Assembly: GCF_003612015.1 (NCBI RefSeq)
Contig: NZ_RARB01000006.1
Span: forward strand, 67,263 to 131,262
DNA: 64,000 nt
From: Pantoea piersonii
GTDB lineage: Bacteria; Pseudomonadota; Gammaproteobacteria; Enterobacterales; Enterobacteriaceae
Reading direction: 5' to 3'
Part shown: positions 7,876 to 17,613 of the stretch, in pieces
Numbering within the stretch: the first letter of the stretch is position 1
Layout: every line of letters starts with the position of its first letter
The notes under the pieces: model-generated
Seen by the model: the letters and a program-made list of their open reading frames with translations, nothing else
What the model was told of the DNA's origin: nothing
Database searches by the model: none
Position numbers and translations under genes: made by a program

Positions 7876-9575
7876 CGGTCACCGTCGTTTTTTGTTTGCA
7901 AGTCTTTGTATTGATTGACTTCGATGTCATAGGCGCGCAGAAAGGCTTCGCCGAACAGCGTGTGGAAATCGTCGTCGATTTCGTCAGCCGTGGTGTGGAA
8001 GCGCTGCACAAAGTAATCCCACAGCGCCGCCTTGCGGGCGGAGGCGAGGGCGAAACGCGGGGTGCGGCCGCTGTCGCGCGCCTGGCTCTCGATCTTTTCA
8101 GGATTAAACGACTGCAGCATGGCGGCGATAATGGCGCGTATGCCGGCAATCATGCCGAGCTGATGCGCCTGCAGATCGATCAGCGCATCGCGCACCGCTT
8201 TCTCCGGCGACATAAAGCCCGGCATCTGGCTGCCAAACATCTGGATCAGCACCGTTTTGCCCGACGGCAGCAGCTTGAACGGGTTATTGGCCTCATCAAG
8301 GATCATGGTCATCTCCGCATTGACGCCGCGCTTCAGCATTGAACGCGAGGAGAGCAGCGCCACCGTGCCCTGGGAGAAAAGGCTCAGCAGCTGACCAATC
8401 AGAAACATCTGCTGCTTGCCGAAGGCGGGCTGACCATCCATATCCTGCAAATCCGCGCCTGCCAGCAGCGCCTGCAGCAGTTCACCCTCCAGCTGACACC
8501 CCTGCGCGCTACGCGCCTGCCCGGCACGCTGATAAGAGACCGGATCGATGCCCATACGGCGACCGGCGACGTGGTTGTAGCCGGAGGGAGAGGGCGCGGC
8601 CACTTCCGGCTTCGGCGTGGCGGCGCGCTCGGGCGCAGGCGCGGATGCTGGCTGCATGGGCGGCGGCTCAGGCTCAGCCTTCTGCGGCGCGGGCGGCGGC
8701 ACTGACTGGAGCGATGCCTGCTGTGCGGGCGGTGCGACAGGTTGAGGCGAGCTCTGCGGCGCGGGCGGCGGCGTAAAAATATCGGGCGGGGTCAGCGACT
8801 GCGCCCCTTCGACCATAATGCCGAAGGGATCTTCCTGCTTCCCGGCGGCGTGGCCGAACAGCGCCAGCGGATCGCACTCCTGCGACGCCTCCGGGTGGAG
8901 CGGCGCTGCCTGCGGCGCAGCGCGCAGCGCGCTCGGCGTGGCGTCCTGCAAAATATCGGGCTGTTGAAAGAGATCGTTCTCGTTGAACAGCCGCGCGGGA
9001 TCGGTTTCCCGCGGGCTGAGCTGGTGCAGATCGGTAAAGGTCTGCTGCTGCGCCAGCGGATCGACGGGGTTCAGCTCTTTGCCCGGCGCGGCGGTCAGCG
9101 GATTGGCGACGGCGGGCGCGGCGTCACGGGCGGGCGGCGGTGGCGGCGTGAAGTCGCGCGCCAGGCTCTCCCAGATCTCGCCGGGGATCGCTTCCGCGGT
9201 TCGCGGCGCGGCGCGAAGCGGCGCCTGCTGTGGCTGAACAGCGGGCGAAGGCGCGCTGCCGTCGAGGTCAGACACGGCCAGACTATAGTCGCCGATGCCG
9301 AGCAGGTCGCCGCTCTGCAGCTCTACCTGACGGCCATGCTCCAGCGGGATGCCGTTGAATTCAATGTTAATCACATTGCCGCGGTTGGTAATGCGACACT
9401 CGCCGTTGGCGGAGGTATGCACCAGCAGCTGCAGACGCGAAATGGCGCGGCTCTCATCCGGCAAAACGAAATTGTTATCTTCGCTGCGGCCGATGGTGCC
9501 GCCGGGCGGATAGAAGTCGAAGCTGGTCTGCGGCGGCTGCATGCCGCTGCTGTTCTTAACAATCGTGAATCGCAT
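7872..9575 (-). CDS. tagH: Fha/TagH, FHA-domain T6SS scaffold protein
   Basis: Fha binds phosphothreonine and promotes assembly of the machine when phosphorylated. From the ATG at 9575 (preceded by AGGTAATC as ribosome-binding site) the product has 567 residues: an FHA domain at about 1-105 (GGTIGRSEDNNFVLPD, then SRLQL and a later GD at the strand ends), a long Pro/Ala/Gln-rich linker at about 120-370, and the conserved T6SS FHA C-terminal domain at about 400-550 (LEGELLQALLAGADLQDMDG, SPEKAVRDALIDLQAHQLGM). An upstream alternative start at 9770 would run through hcp and encode low-complexity Ser/Arg/Thr sequence, so it was not used. Confidence 0.92.
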   Translation of the reverse strand: MRFTIVKNSSGMQPPQTSFDFYPPGGTIGRSEDNNFVLPDESRAISRLQLLVHTSANGECRITNRGNVINIEFNGIPLEHGRQVELQSGDLLGIGDYSLAVSDLDGSAPSPAVQPQQAPLRAAPRTAEAIPGEIWESLARDFTPPPPPARDAAPAVANPLTAAPGKELNPVDPLAQQQTFTDLHQLSPRETDPARLFNENDLFQQPDILQDATPSALRAAPQAAPLHPEASQECDPLALFGHAAGKQEDPFGIMVEGAQSLTPPDIFTPPPAPQSSPQPVAPPAQQASLQSVPPPAPQKAEPEPPPMQPASAPAPERAATPKPEVAAPSPSGYNHVAGRRMGIDPVSYQRAGQARSAQGCQLEGELLQALLAGADLQDMDGQPAFGKQQMFLIGQLLSLFSQGTVALLSSRSMLKRGVNAEMTMILDEANNPFKLLPSGKTVLIQMFGSQMPGFMSPEKAVRDALIDLQAHQLGMIAGIRAIIAAMLQSFNPEKIESQARDSGRTPRFALASARKAALWDYFVQRFHTTADEIDDDFHTLFGEAFLRAYDIEVNQYKDLQTKNDGDR

Positions 9576-9633
9576 GCTGATTACCTGATCGATCTGAATC
9601 AGGGCAACCTCGCGCGGAGGTTGCCGGATAGCG

Positions 9634-10116
9634 TTAAGACGCGGTGTTGGTCTTGATATTCCACTGGGAAGTGGTTTCCGCGCCGGCGGAACCGTCTTCC
9701 GCCTGCTGGGTGTAGTTCTCCTGGATCGCCGCCGCCTGGAAGGCGTAGTCGATGCCGATGGTGTCGTCATCGCGCGAGCCGGTGAACTGCACGCTGGTCA
9801 CCAGCACTTCCGTCAGCTGGATGACGTTGTAGATCATCTGGGTGCCGCCCGCCTTACAGACGTGCATGGTCAGCGACGGAATATGTTTGCCGTTGGAGCA
9901 GAACTGCAGCAGGGTCGGCGTCGCCTTATCGATACGGCAGTGCACGTGCAGGTCGTTGTAGTTCACCTTGCCAGCGCCGCCGCCGCCGCCCACGCTCATG
10001 TTGTTCGGCTGATTAGCGCCCCAGCTGAAAGAGAGCACGTCGATCCAGCCTTCATGCGCGGAATCTTTGGACTCGCCTTCAACGCCTTCAGGTTTGAAAT
10101 ACATTGCGATAGCCAT
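9634..10116 (-). CDS. hcp: Hcp/TssD, T6SS inner-tube protein
   Basis: Hcp hexamers stack to form the tube ejected by sheath contraction and can carry small effectors in the lumen. The 160-residue protein starts MAIAMYFKPEGVEGES and contains the family segments HEGWIDVLSFSWGANQP and DLHVHCRIDKATPTLLQFC, ending with the VTSVQFTGSRDDDTIGIDYAFQAAAIQ strands. There is no C-terminal extension, so it is a plain structural Hcp. Gaps of 64 nt after tssC and 58 nt before fha leave room for processing or an internal promoter; I see no clear terminator. Confidence 0.97.
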   Translation of the reverse strand: MAIAMYFKPEGVEGESKDSAHEGWIDVLSFSWGANQPNNMSVGGGGGAGKVNYNDLHVHCRIDKATPTLLQFCSNGKHIPSLTMHVCKAGGTQMIYNVIQLTEVLVTSVQFTGSRDDDTIGIDYAFQAAAIQENYTQQAEDGSAGAETTSQWNIKTNTAS

Positions 10117-10180
10117 ACTGGTGTAACTCCTTGCTTTTAGTTAAGAAAATAAAAATGGCGCGGCCATCCGCGCCGGGGGA

Positions 10181-11680
10181 TTAATGACTTTGCTTCTTCA
10201 GCGACGGCAGCTTCGAGACCAGACGCAGCGAAACCGTCAGCCCTTCCAGCTGATAATGCGGACGCAGGAAGAACTTCGCGGCGTAGTAGCCGGGGTTATC
10301 CTCCAGCTCCTCTACCAGCACCCGCGCGTCAGCCAGCGGCTTACGCGCCTTGGTCTCCTGGGTCGAGTTAACCGGATCGCCATCGACGTAGCGCACGATC
10401 CAGGCGTTAAGCCAGCGCTCCATATCCTGGCGCTCCTGAAAAGAGCCGATCTTGTCGCGCACGATGCACTTCAGGTAGTGGGCGAAGCGGCAGCAGGCGA
10501 ACAGGTAAGGCAGGCGCGACGCCAGCTGTGCGTTGGCGGCCGCGTCGGCGTCGTGGTAGTCCTGCGGTTTTTGCAGCGACTGCGCGCCGATAAAGGCGGC
10601 GAAATCGGAGTTTTTGCGGTGCACCAGCGGGATAAAGCCGTTTTTCGCCAGCTCCGCTTCGCGTCGGTCGCTGATGGCGATCTCGGTCGGGCATTTCATA
10701 TCGACCCCGCCGTCGTCGGTCGGGAAGACGTGGCACGGCAGGTTTTCCACCGAGCCGCCCGACTCAACGCCGCGGATCGAGGTGCACCAGCCGAACTGCT
10801 TAAAGGAGCGGTTAATATTGGCCGCCATCGCGTAGGCGGCGTTGGCCCAGGTGTAGTTCTGGTGGGTCGCGCCTTCGGTCTCCTCTTCAAAGTTGAAGCT
10901 GTCGACCGGATTGGTGCGGATGCCGTAGGGCAGGCGCGACAGGAAGCGCGGCATCGCCAGGCCGAGGTAGCGCGTATCTTCGCTTTCGCGCAGGGTGCGC
11001 CAGGCGGCGTATTCGGTATTGTCGAAAATTTTGGTGATATCGCGCGGGTTAGCCAGCTCCTGCCAGGACTCCATCTGCAGCGCGCTCGGCGCCGCGCCGG
11101 TAATAATCGGGCAGTGCGCCGCCGCGCCGATTTTCGCCATCTCGCCCAGCAGCTCCACATCCATTGGGCTGTGATCGAGGTAGAAGTCCGCCACCAGGCA
11201 GCCGTACGGCTCGCCGCCGAACTGGCCATACTCCTCTTCGTAGATCTTCTTAAACAGCGGGCTCTGGTCCCAGCCGACGCCTTTATAGCGCTTCAGCGTC
11301 CGACCCAGCTCTTTCTTGCTGATATTCATCACGCGGATTTTGAGCATTTCGTCGGTTTCGCTGTTATTCACCAGGTAATGCAGGCCGCGCCACGCCCCTT
11401 CGAGCTGCTGGAAGCTCTCGTGATGCATGATGCGGTTCACCTGCTGCGACAGCTTCTGGTCGATTTCGGCGATCAGCGTCTGGATGGTGCGATAGGCGTC
11501 GTCCGAGACCGGCAGGGTATTTTTCAGCGCCTGCGCGGCCAGGGTTTTCACCGCGTCGGCGATGGCGTCGCGCGCCGAGTCGCTGTTCGGGCGGAACTCT
11601 TTATTCAGCAGCGCGCTGAACTCATCCTGGGTTACCGTCTGCTGCGCGGCGGTACGGGTCGTCTGGGCGGCGTTACTCAT
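10181..11680 (-). CDS. tssC: TssC, T6SS contractile sheath large subunit
   Basis: TssC pairs with TssB to build the cytoplasmic contractile sheath around the Hcp tube. The 499-residue product has the family blocks INRIMHHESFQQLEGAWRGL (about residues 82-101), KIRVMNISKKEL, GEPYGCLVADFYLDHSP, and a C-terminal DNPGYYAAKFFLRPHYQLEG near 470. Length matches TssC. It overlaps tssB by 8 nt, as usual for this pair. Confidence 0.97.
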   Translation of the reverse strand: MSNAAQTTRTAAQQTVTQDEFSALLNKEFRPNSDSARDAIADAVKTLAAQALKNTLPVSDDAYRTIQTLIAEIDQKLSQQVNRIMHHESFQQLEGAWRGLHYLVNNSETDEMLKIRVMNISKKELGRTLKRYKGVGWDQSPLFKKIYEEEYGQFGGEPYGCLVADFYLDHSPMDVELLGEMAKIGAAAHCPIITGAAPSALQMESWQELANPRDITKIFDNTEYAAWRTLRESEDTRYLGLAMPRFLSRLPYGIRTNPVDSFNFEEETEGATHQNYTWANAAYAMAANINRSFKQFGWCTSIRGVESGGSVENLPCHVFPTDDGGVDMKCPTEIAISDRREAELAKNGFIPLVHRKNSDFAAFIGAQSLQKPQDYHDADAAANAQLASRLPYLFACCRFAHYLKCIVRDKIGSFQERQDMERWLNAWIVRYVDGDPVNSTQETKARKPLADARVLVEELEDNPGYYAAKFFLRPHYQLEGLTVSLRLVSKLPSLKKQSH

Positions 11681-12218
11681 GGTCGTGATCCTTTTGCGGC
11701 GCGGCGGCTTTCGGCGCGGCGGCGAGCGCGTCCAGCAGATGCGGGTTTTTCAGCACGTCGGCGATCAGCGCTTCCGCGCCGTTTTTGCCGTCCATATAGG
11801 AGAGCAGGTTAGAAAGCTGGGTACGCGCCTCAAGCAGCTGGTTGAGCGGCTCTACGCGGCGCACGATGGCGTCCGGCAGAAAGTCATCCATGCTGTTGAA
11901 GGTGAGATCGACGCCCAGCTGGCCTTCGCCGGTCAGGGTATTGTCAACGTGGTAGGCGAGATGCGGCTGCAGCGCTTTCATGCGATCGTCGAAGTTGTCG
12001 ATATCGATCTCCATAAATTTACGCTCCGCCACCTCCGGCTGTGGCGTAACGGGCTGACCCACCAGATCCGCCATCACGCCCATAATGAAAGGCAGCTGGA
12101 TTTTGCGGTCTGAACCGTAGATCTCGACGTCATACTCAATCTGCACGCGCGGTGCGCGGTTGCGCGAGATGAACTTCTGTCCGCTGCTCGCTTTTTTAAT
12201 GGTGGGAAAGTTAGCCAT
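11673..12218 (-). CDS. tssB: TssB, T6SS contractile sheath small subunit
   Basis: TssB is the partner of TssC in the sheath. The 181-residue protein has SSGQKFISRNRAPRVQIEYD near the N-terminus, the conserved LPFIMGVMADLVG block at about residues 40-52 and FMEIDIDNFDDRMKALQPHL near 66-85. The C-terminus is Ala/Pro/Lys-rich, as often seen. The gene starts 40 nt after tssA stops and overlaps tssC. Confidence 0.97.
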   Translation of the reverse strand: MANFPTIKKASSGQKFISRNRAPRVQIEYDVEIYGSDRKIQLPFIMGVMADLVGQPVTPQPEVAERKFMEIDIDNFDDRMKALQPHLAYHVDNTLTGEGQLGVDLTFNSMDDFLPDAIVRRVEPLNQLLEARTQLSNLLSYMDGKNGAEALIADVLKNPHLLDALAAAPKAAAPQKDHDHE

Positions 12219-12258
12219 CGTTTTTCTCCGTTAATCGTCAGGGGTGGGCAGCGCTAAC

Positions 12259-13272
12259 TCATTGCCCGGGTTGGCCGAATACGCCATTCAGCTGGCTGAC
12301 CGCCTCGGGCGCCAAATCGCGAATGATGTTCATAAAATCCATCTGGATCAGCCGCTGCACGCGCTCAAGCATGATGGGCGCTGGGTGGCTGGGTTCATGC
12401 TGGTGAAAGTAGGTTTTGATCTTCTCCAGCATCAGCTCAACGTCGGCGCGCGAATGCAGCGCCGCCTGATGCCAGGCAATCTGCGCGGGAGCGGGCTGCT
12501 GGCCTGCGGCGGCGATCTCGTCGTCGCCTGCCTCCTCCACGGCCTCCACCGCTGGCGCGACGGGCCGCGCCGGACAGAGCGGCAGCAGTAGCGCCACTAT
12601 CTTCTCCACGGCGCTGAGGTCGGGAAGATCGCCCGGCGAGAGATGCTGCGTCAGGGTGTCGCGCAGCAGCGGCAACTGCTGCGCGAGGGTTTGCAGCGCG
12701 CCGACGCCGGGATGGTCAGGCGCGGTGAACTCGTCGCGCAGGCGGGCAAGCCCGCCAGGAAAGTCGGGGATGTCGCTTTTACTGCCGTCCGCCAGCGCGA
12801 CCGCGTCGCGCAGGGCGATCTCGCCGGTGCTGCTTTTGATCAGCCAGCACTGGCGCAGCGCGTTAATCAGGTTCGAATGGCCGCTCAGCGCCGAGAGCGC
12901 GTTGATACGCAGCAGCGGGTCCGGCTCGCCGTCATACTCCAGCGGCGGATAGAGACTGAGCCAGTAGCGCTCAAGCGCCTGCGTCAGCAGCGTGACGCCC
13001 TGGGCAAACCCTTCCAGCCCGCGAATGTGAGTCCAGGCTTCGGTCAGGATCAGCATCACCCGCACGTCGCGCGTGCGGGCGTGCAGCGCCAGCGCCGCCT
13101 TCTCCACCGCCTGCCAGTCGGGCGCTTCCGCCGGAATAATGGTGCTGCCGAACTGCTGTTCAGACTTGCCGACGCACGCCTGCTCCAGCGCCATAAACTG
13201 CGCGTCATACTCCAGGTTATCGCCGCAGGGCGCGTCGTCGCGCAGCGGGCTTAGCAGTGATTCAGGATTCAT
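12259..13272 (-). CDS. tssA: TssA, T6SS baseplate/sheath-priming protein (ImpA N-terminal domain)
   Basis: TssA-type proteins recruit to the membrane complex and coordinate tube and sheath growth. The 337-residue protein opens with the ImpA_N signature: PLRDDAPCGDNLEYDAQF at about residues 8-25, ApDWQAVEKAALAL near 50-62, and RDVRVMLILTEAWTHIRGLE at about 68-87. The short length and the C-terminal ESVSQLNGVFG-like tail place it among short TssA forms rather than the long VgrG-capping ones; that subtype is inference. Its start overlaps the tagF stop by 11 nt. Confidence 0.93.
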   Translation of the reverse strand: MNPESLLSPLRDDAPCGDNLEYDAQFMALEQACVGKSEQQFGSTIIPAEAPDWQAVEKAALALHARTRDVRVMLILTEAWTHIRGLEGFAQGVTLLTQALERYWLSLYPPLEYDGEPDPLLRINALSALSGHSNLINALRQCWLIKSSTGEIALRDAVALADGSKSDIPDFPGGLARLRDEFTAPDHPGVGALQTLAQQLPLLRDTLTQHLSPGDLPDLSAVEKIVALLLPLCPARPVAPAVEAVEEAGDDEIAAAGQQPAPAQIAWHQAALHSRADVELMLEKIKTYFHQHEPSHPAPIMLERVQRLIQMDFMNIIRDLAPEAVSQLNGVFGQPGQ

Positions 13273-13993
13273 CGCCTCTCCCTTGTAGGTGTTTGCCGAA
13301 CATCGGCGTATGCAGCCCCTGATGTGACGAGAGCGGATCGAACAGGCGGAAAAAGAGCTGCGAGGTAAAGTTGCCGCTGTGCGAATGGGTGTAGAAGGCG
13401 CTGCCGTCGCTCTGATTGCTCCACCAGAAGCTGCTGTACTGTTCAGGATCGAAAAAGGACGCCAGCTTCGGCCAGTTCAGGGTGTCGGGCGCGTCGTCGT
13501 AGCCGATGATGTCGAGCACGTCGGAGCGCGGTGTTCCCGACGGCATCGCCGGGGCATCAAGCGCCAGCAGCGCGGCGTCGAGCTGGTCGCCGGAGTAGCG
13601 GTTATGCACCGCCTGGCTCAGGGTTTTACCGAGCCGGTAGTACCAGTCGCCCGCCAGCTTCAGCCGCAGCGGATGCCACGCCTCAGGGGCGCAGAGCTGC
13701 ATGGCGCAGATGGGGTACTGCCGTCCGACGCGATCTCTGGCGGGCAGCAGGCATCCCATCTGCACCCAGGGCGCGCCAAGCGAGGCGGGCACGACGAAGT
13801 TCCATACCGGCGCGCGCTGCAGCTGCGGCTCAGCCTGCGCGCCGATGCGCTGCATGCCGCTGCTGAACCAGTGCGACCAGCGGCTGACGACATTCTCCGG
13901 CAGCCTGCGTCGCATAAAGTCGCCGCTGCCGGGCAGCTTGCCGTACCAGCCTGGAGGAGAAGAGAGGCGCATGGCGGGGTTCTCCTGTTTCAT
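13262..13993 (-). CDS. tagF: TagF, T6SS negative regulator (ImpM/SciT family)
   Basis: TagF-family proteins repress T6SS assembly post-translationally, independently of or alongside PpkA/PppA. The 243-residue product shows the family opening GWYGKLPGSGDFMRRRLP and the core block NFVVPASLGAPWVQMGCLLPARDRVGRQYP. The ATG at 13993 overlaps the tssM stop in an ATGA arrangement; a second ATG at 13972 lies 9 nt after AGGAG and gives MRLSSPPGWYGKLP, so the true start could be either. With fha and pppA in the same operon, a threonine-phosphorylation control circuit is expected. Confidence 0.92.
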   Translation of the reverse strand: MKQENPAMRLSSPPGWYGKLPGSGDFMRRRLPENVVSRWSHWFSSGMQRIGAQAEPQLQRAPVWNFVVPASLGAPWVQMGCLLPARDRVGRQYPICAMQLCAPEAWHPLRLKLAGDWYYRLGKTLSQAVHNRYSGDQLDAALLALDAPAMPSGTPRSDVLDIIGYDDAPDTLNWPKLASFFDPEQYSSFWWSNQSDGSAFYTHSHSGNFTSQLFFRLFDPLSSHQGLHTPMFGKHLQGRGDES

Positions 13994-16900
13994 GGGCAGC
14001 GAAAGGCCGGGAGCTGCAGCGGATTGCGCACGCTGTTAGCGGTGTATTCCAGCACCACCTGGCGGCCGCCGAGGCTGAAGGTGGCGATATGGCTTAACGG
14101 GCTGCCGCCGTTTGCGATGCGCGCTTTATCAAACAGGCGGTTAAGCGCCCAGGCGCCCGAGGTAGTGAGCGTGTCGCCGGAGCCGTCGGTTAAGCCGGTC
14201 TGCATCCGCACCTGCTGTGTGCCGCCAGGGCCGGGCCAGCTCACCACCTGCGGGGTCTGCGGGCCGTGGCTGTAGCGGATCAGCTGGCCATCGACGTCGA
14301 GCGTCAGGTTAAGGATGGCGTTATCCATGCTCAGGGGCCGGATGGTCAGGCGGTAAGAGGGCGCGCTGGCGCCGCTGGCGAAGAGCGCGTCGCGTATCGC
14401 CTGCGCCTGCTGGAAAGGCTCCAGCAGCGCGGCGCCGCCCGGCAGGCTTTTGCCGTCGACGCCCGGCGCAAAGCGCCAGCGGCTCTGGGTGGTGTCGACG
14501 TTGCTGGCGAGGCTGGCGCGGAAAAAGCTGTCCATCAGCCCGCTGCCGGGGGCGAACATGCGCGCCATATCGTCGGGGGTGATGTCGACGCCGGAGCGGC
14601 TGGAGAGCGGATAGCGTCCGGCGATCGCCTGACGGCAGAAGCTGCCCACCTCAACGCTGGCGCGTTTCTGGGTGTTGTTCAGGCTGCGCTGCTGCGTATC
14701 GCTGCTGGCGCCGACCGCCAGCGAGAGCAGCATTGAGCGAAAGGGCTCAGGCTCGCGGCCTGCGTCAGCCTGCATGCGGGAGATAATTTCGTTGCGCGGC
14801 GGCGTCATCATGCTGTTGCTGGCGTCCTGCACCGCGGTGAGATAGCCGTAGAGATCGTCGACATTCTTCAGCTGCTCGTCGAACGGGATGTGGTCACTCT
14901 GTCCGTCGGTCGCCTGCGCCTGCTCGATAATGGCGTCGTAGTGCGCCATGACGCGCTGCTCAGGGGCGTCGAGGCTGCCGCGCTGCTCCGCTTTGCGGGC
15001 GCGGAACAACGCCTGCAGCGTCTGGGTGGCGTTGTTGTTGAAGTAGTGCGCGCCGCGCTCCGCCAGCGACGGCTTCTCATCTTTTTCCGGCTTCGCCAGC
15101 GTCAGGTAACGGCTGAGGTTAATGCGCAGCTGGCGCAGCGGCGAGGTGCGCCCCGACAGCAGACGCGCCATATTGATGCGCGCCTCCAGGCTGCTGGCCG
15201 GATTAAGCTGGATGTCGCTCAGCAACGCATCCCAGTGCGCAATAAAGTCCTCCATATAGAGGCGGCGGACGGAATCCTCCAGCCGCTGCTGACCGCTGTC
15301 GCTTTCGCGGCGGCTCAGCACCCACTTGTCTTCCTGCTGCAGGCCAGAGGCGACCTTGCCGATATGGTCGCTGAACGCGCCCCAGTAGCCCTGCGGCGTA
15401 AAGAGCGACGGAATCGGCTGCGTTAGCGGCGCGCCGCTTTTGCGGGAGAAGACCAGCTCGCTCTGCGGGCCGCCGAGCGTCAGCAGGCTAACCCCTTTGT
15501 CACCCTGCGCCGCCAGCAGCCGTTTGAGCCGACCGTAGACGCGGCTGGCGAGCGGCGAGCGGTTAATCAGATTTTGCTGGCGCACCACCAGCGCGTCGTC
15601 GCGCTCGAAAGGCGAGGTATTGATCTTGTTGTCAAACAGGTGGCCCAGATGCTGATCAAGCTCGTGCAGCGCCTCCTGCGGCGCGTTGGCTCCCTGAAAG
15701 CGCTGGATATTGAGCATTATCCAGGCGTGCAGGAACTGGCCGTCGTAGTGCTGCGGCATATAGAGCATCTGATAGGCCTTCAGGGCTTCATAGCTGTAAT
15801 CGACGTCGCTGCCGTTGTCGTTGCGCAGCCAGTCGGTGATATTGCGCGCCGCCAGCGGCAGCAGCAGCTCCTGCAGGGCGCGGTCGTAAAGGGAGGCGGC
15901 CGCGCTGTTGACCTCTTCGCCGCGGTAGAGTCCGGCGCGCCAGCCGACGGGCGGGCTATTGGGATCGGCGAGCTGCGGCGAGCGCGGTATCGCCGTCAGG
16001 CTGCGCAGATAGGGCAGCAGGGCGAACATATCGGCGCTGTTGAGCGGCGGCAGCGCGGCACCCTGGCGCTCGAAAGCCGGGATCTTCGCCAGCGTGGCGG
16101 CGAGATAATTTTTATTGTGGTGATAGCTGGTCAGCCACCACAGCAGAGCGATCAGCAGTACGCTGCCGAACAGGCCGTAGCCGATCCAGTGCGCCATGCG
16201 ATTGCGGTACTCCCACCAGCGGTTGACGCCCGCCAGGCCCGCCTCTTTAAAGATTACCGACTGCAGCACCTGCTGCAGAAAGAAACTCTGGCCGTGTCCG
16301 GCTGGAACCGGCGTCGCGTGGCTGAAATCGTCCTGGGACGCAGCGGCGGCGCGGGCGTCGATGTCGGGCAGCCCCAGCGCGCGGTTCATCTGACCCATCA
16401 CGCGGTCAAACGGCAGCCCTTCCTGCGTGCCGCTGGTGAAGTAGATCCCGCGCGGCCGCAGCGTCTCCTCATAGTGCGAGGAGGCGAACAGGATCTCCAG
16501 GTAGTGCCGGAGCAACGGCTTCAGCGCGGCGAATTCCTGTGGGAAAAGATAGATCTCGGCGCGCCTGGCGCTGTTGTGCTCGGCGATCATCAAATCGGAG
16601 ACGCCCGCCAGCAGACGGCTGTGCAGCCGTTCGAACTGGTAGTCGAACTCGGCGCCGAGATCGGGCTGTTTCTGCCGCCATGGCCAGGTGACGCCCCAGA
16701 CCTGATCGCGCTGCGCCTTGCTAAAGCCCGCGAAGGTCGGCGCGAAGCCTTTAAGCAGGTCGCTTTTGGTGACCAGCAGATAGACAGGAAAGGGGATGCC
16801 AAGCTGTTCGCGCAGCTCAAGCAGACGCTGGCGCAGGGCGCTGGCCTGCGCATGCCGCGCCGTCTCATCCTCGGTAAGCAGATCGCCGATGCTGATGGTG

Positions 16901-17604
16901 ACGATAGCGCCGTTAATCGGCTGGCGCGGACGGGAGCGCTTCAGCAGGCTCATAAAGCTTTTCCACTCGCTGGCGTCCTGCTCTCTGTCGCTCTCCTGCG
17001 TGGTGTAGCGGCCTGCGGTATCAAGCAGAATCGCCTCGTCGGTGAACCACCAGTCGCAGTTGCGCGTGCCGCCGACGCCGCGCAGCGCATTCTTGCCAAA
17101 GCGGTCGGCCAGCGGGAAATGGAGCCCGGAGTTGATCAGCGCGGTGGTTTTGCCCGCGCCCGGCGCGCCGATCAGCATGTACCACGGCAGTTGATAGAGA
17201 TACTGGCGGTTAAAGCGCTGCAGCCACGCGGGCAGACGGCGGTTTTCCGCCCGGTTGAAGCGGGCGTGGCGCAGCAGCTGCGTCGCTTCGTTGAAACGCG
17301 CGGCGAGCTGCGTCTCTTCCGCACGCGTCTCCGGCGGCGCCTCCGCTGGCGCGGGGGTCTCCAGCCGACGCACCAGGCGACGGTTTTGCAGGCGTCGCCA
17401 CAGGCGCGGCACCAGACGAAAGGCGAACCACAGCAGCCAGAAAAGCGCGATAGCGATAAAGCGATTCTCTTCTGATTCCAGCGGACGCATATCGCCAATG
17501 GCGATCAGCGGGCCGATGGTCCAGATCAGCAGGCACAGCGCGGTGATGCCCAGTGCGCCCCACAGCAGGCGGCTGGATACAATTAAGAGCAGTGTGCGAA
17601 ACAT
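13990..17604 (-). CDS. tssM: TssM/IcmF, inner-membrane core of the T6SS membrane complex
   Basis: TssM spans the inner membrane and periplasm and links TssL to the outer-membrane lipoprotein TssJ. The 1204-residue protein starts with two transmembrane helices (about residues 5-35 and 48-68), followed by a cytoplasmic GTPase-like domain with Walker A GAPGAGKTTALIN near 145 and a DTAGRYTTQESD block near 195. A third membrane helix lies near 455 (WIGYGLFGSVLLIALLWWLT). The long periplasmic region ends in the IcmF C-terminal domain that binds TssJ. The Walker A motif is intact, unlike some TssM. It overlaps tagF by 4 nt. Confidence 0.96.
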   Translation of the reverse strand: MFRTLLLIVSSRLLWGALGITALCLLIWTIGPLIAIGDMRPLESEENRFIAIALFWLLWFAFRLVPRLWRRLQNRRLVRRLETPAPAEAPPETRAEETQLAARFNEATQLLRHARFNRAENRRLPAWLQRFNRQYLYQLPWYMLIGAPGAGKTTALINSGLHFPLADRFGKNALRGVGGTRNCDWWFTDEAILLDTAGRYTTQESDREQDASEWKSFMSLLKRSRPRQPINGAIVTISIGDLLTEDETARHAQASALRQRLLELREQLGIPFPVYLLVTKSDLLKGFAPTFAGFSKAQRDQVWGVTWPWRQKQPDLGAEFDYQFERLHSRLLAGVSDLMIAEHNSARRAEIYLFPQEFAALKPLLRHYLEILFASSHYEETLRPRGIYFTSGTQEGLPFDRVMGQMNRALGLPDIDARAAAASQDDFSHATPVPAGHGQSFFLQQVLQSVIFKEAGLAGVNRWWEYRNRMAHWIGYGLFGSVLLIALLWWLTSYHHNKNYLAATLAKIPAFERQGAALPPLNSADMFALLPYLRSLTAIPRSPQLADPNSPPVGWRAGLYRGEEVNSAAASLYDRALQELLLPLAARNITDWLRNDNGSDVDYSYEALKAYQMLYMPQHYDGQFLHAWIMLNIQRFQGANAPQEALHELDQHLGHLFDNKINTSPFERDDALVVRQQNLINRSPLASRVYGRLKRLLAAQGDKGVSLLTLGGPQSELVFSRKSGAPLTQPIPSLFTPQGYWGAFSDHIGKVASGLQQEDKWVLSRRESDSGQQRLEDSVRRLYMEDFIAHWDALLSDIQLNPASSLEARINMARLLSGRTSPLRQLRINLSRYLTLAKPEKDEKPSLAERGAHYFNNNATQTLQALFRARKAEQRGSLDAPEQRVMAHYDAIIEQAQATDGQSDHIPFDEQLKNVDDLYGYLTAVQDASNSMMTPPRNEIISRMQADAGREPEPFRSMLLSLAVGASSDTQQRSLNNTQKRASVEVGSFCRQAIAGRYPLSSRSGVDITPDDMARMFAPGSGLMDSFFRASLASNVDTTQSRWRFAPGVDGKSLPGGAALLEPFQQAQAIRDALFASGASAPSYRLTIRPLSMDNAILNLTLDVDGQLIRYSHGPQTPQVVSWPGPGGTQQVRMQTGLTDGSGDTLTTSGAWALNRLFDKARIANGGSPLSHIATFSLGGRQVVLEYTANSVRNPLQLPAFRCP

Positions 17605-17613
17605 TAGGGGTCC

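Noticed and set aside
9576..9770. N-terminal extension of Fha
   Set aside because: Runs through hcp on the same strand in another frame and is Ser/Arg/Thr low-complexity; the ATG at 9575 has its own ribosome-binding site and starts the FHA domain.
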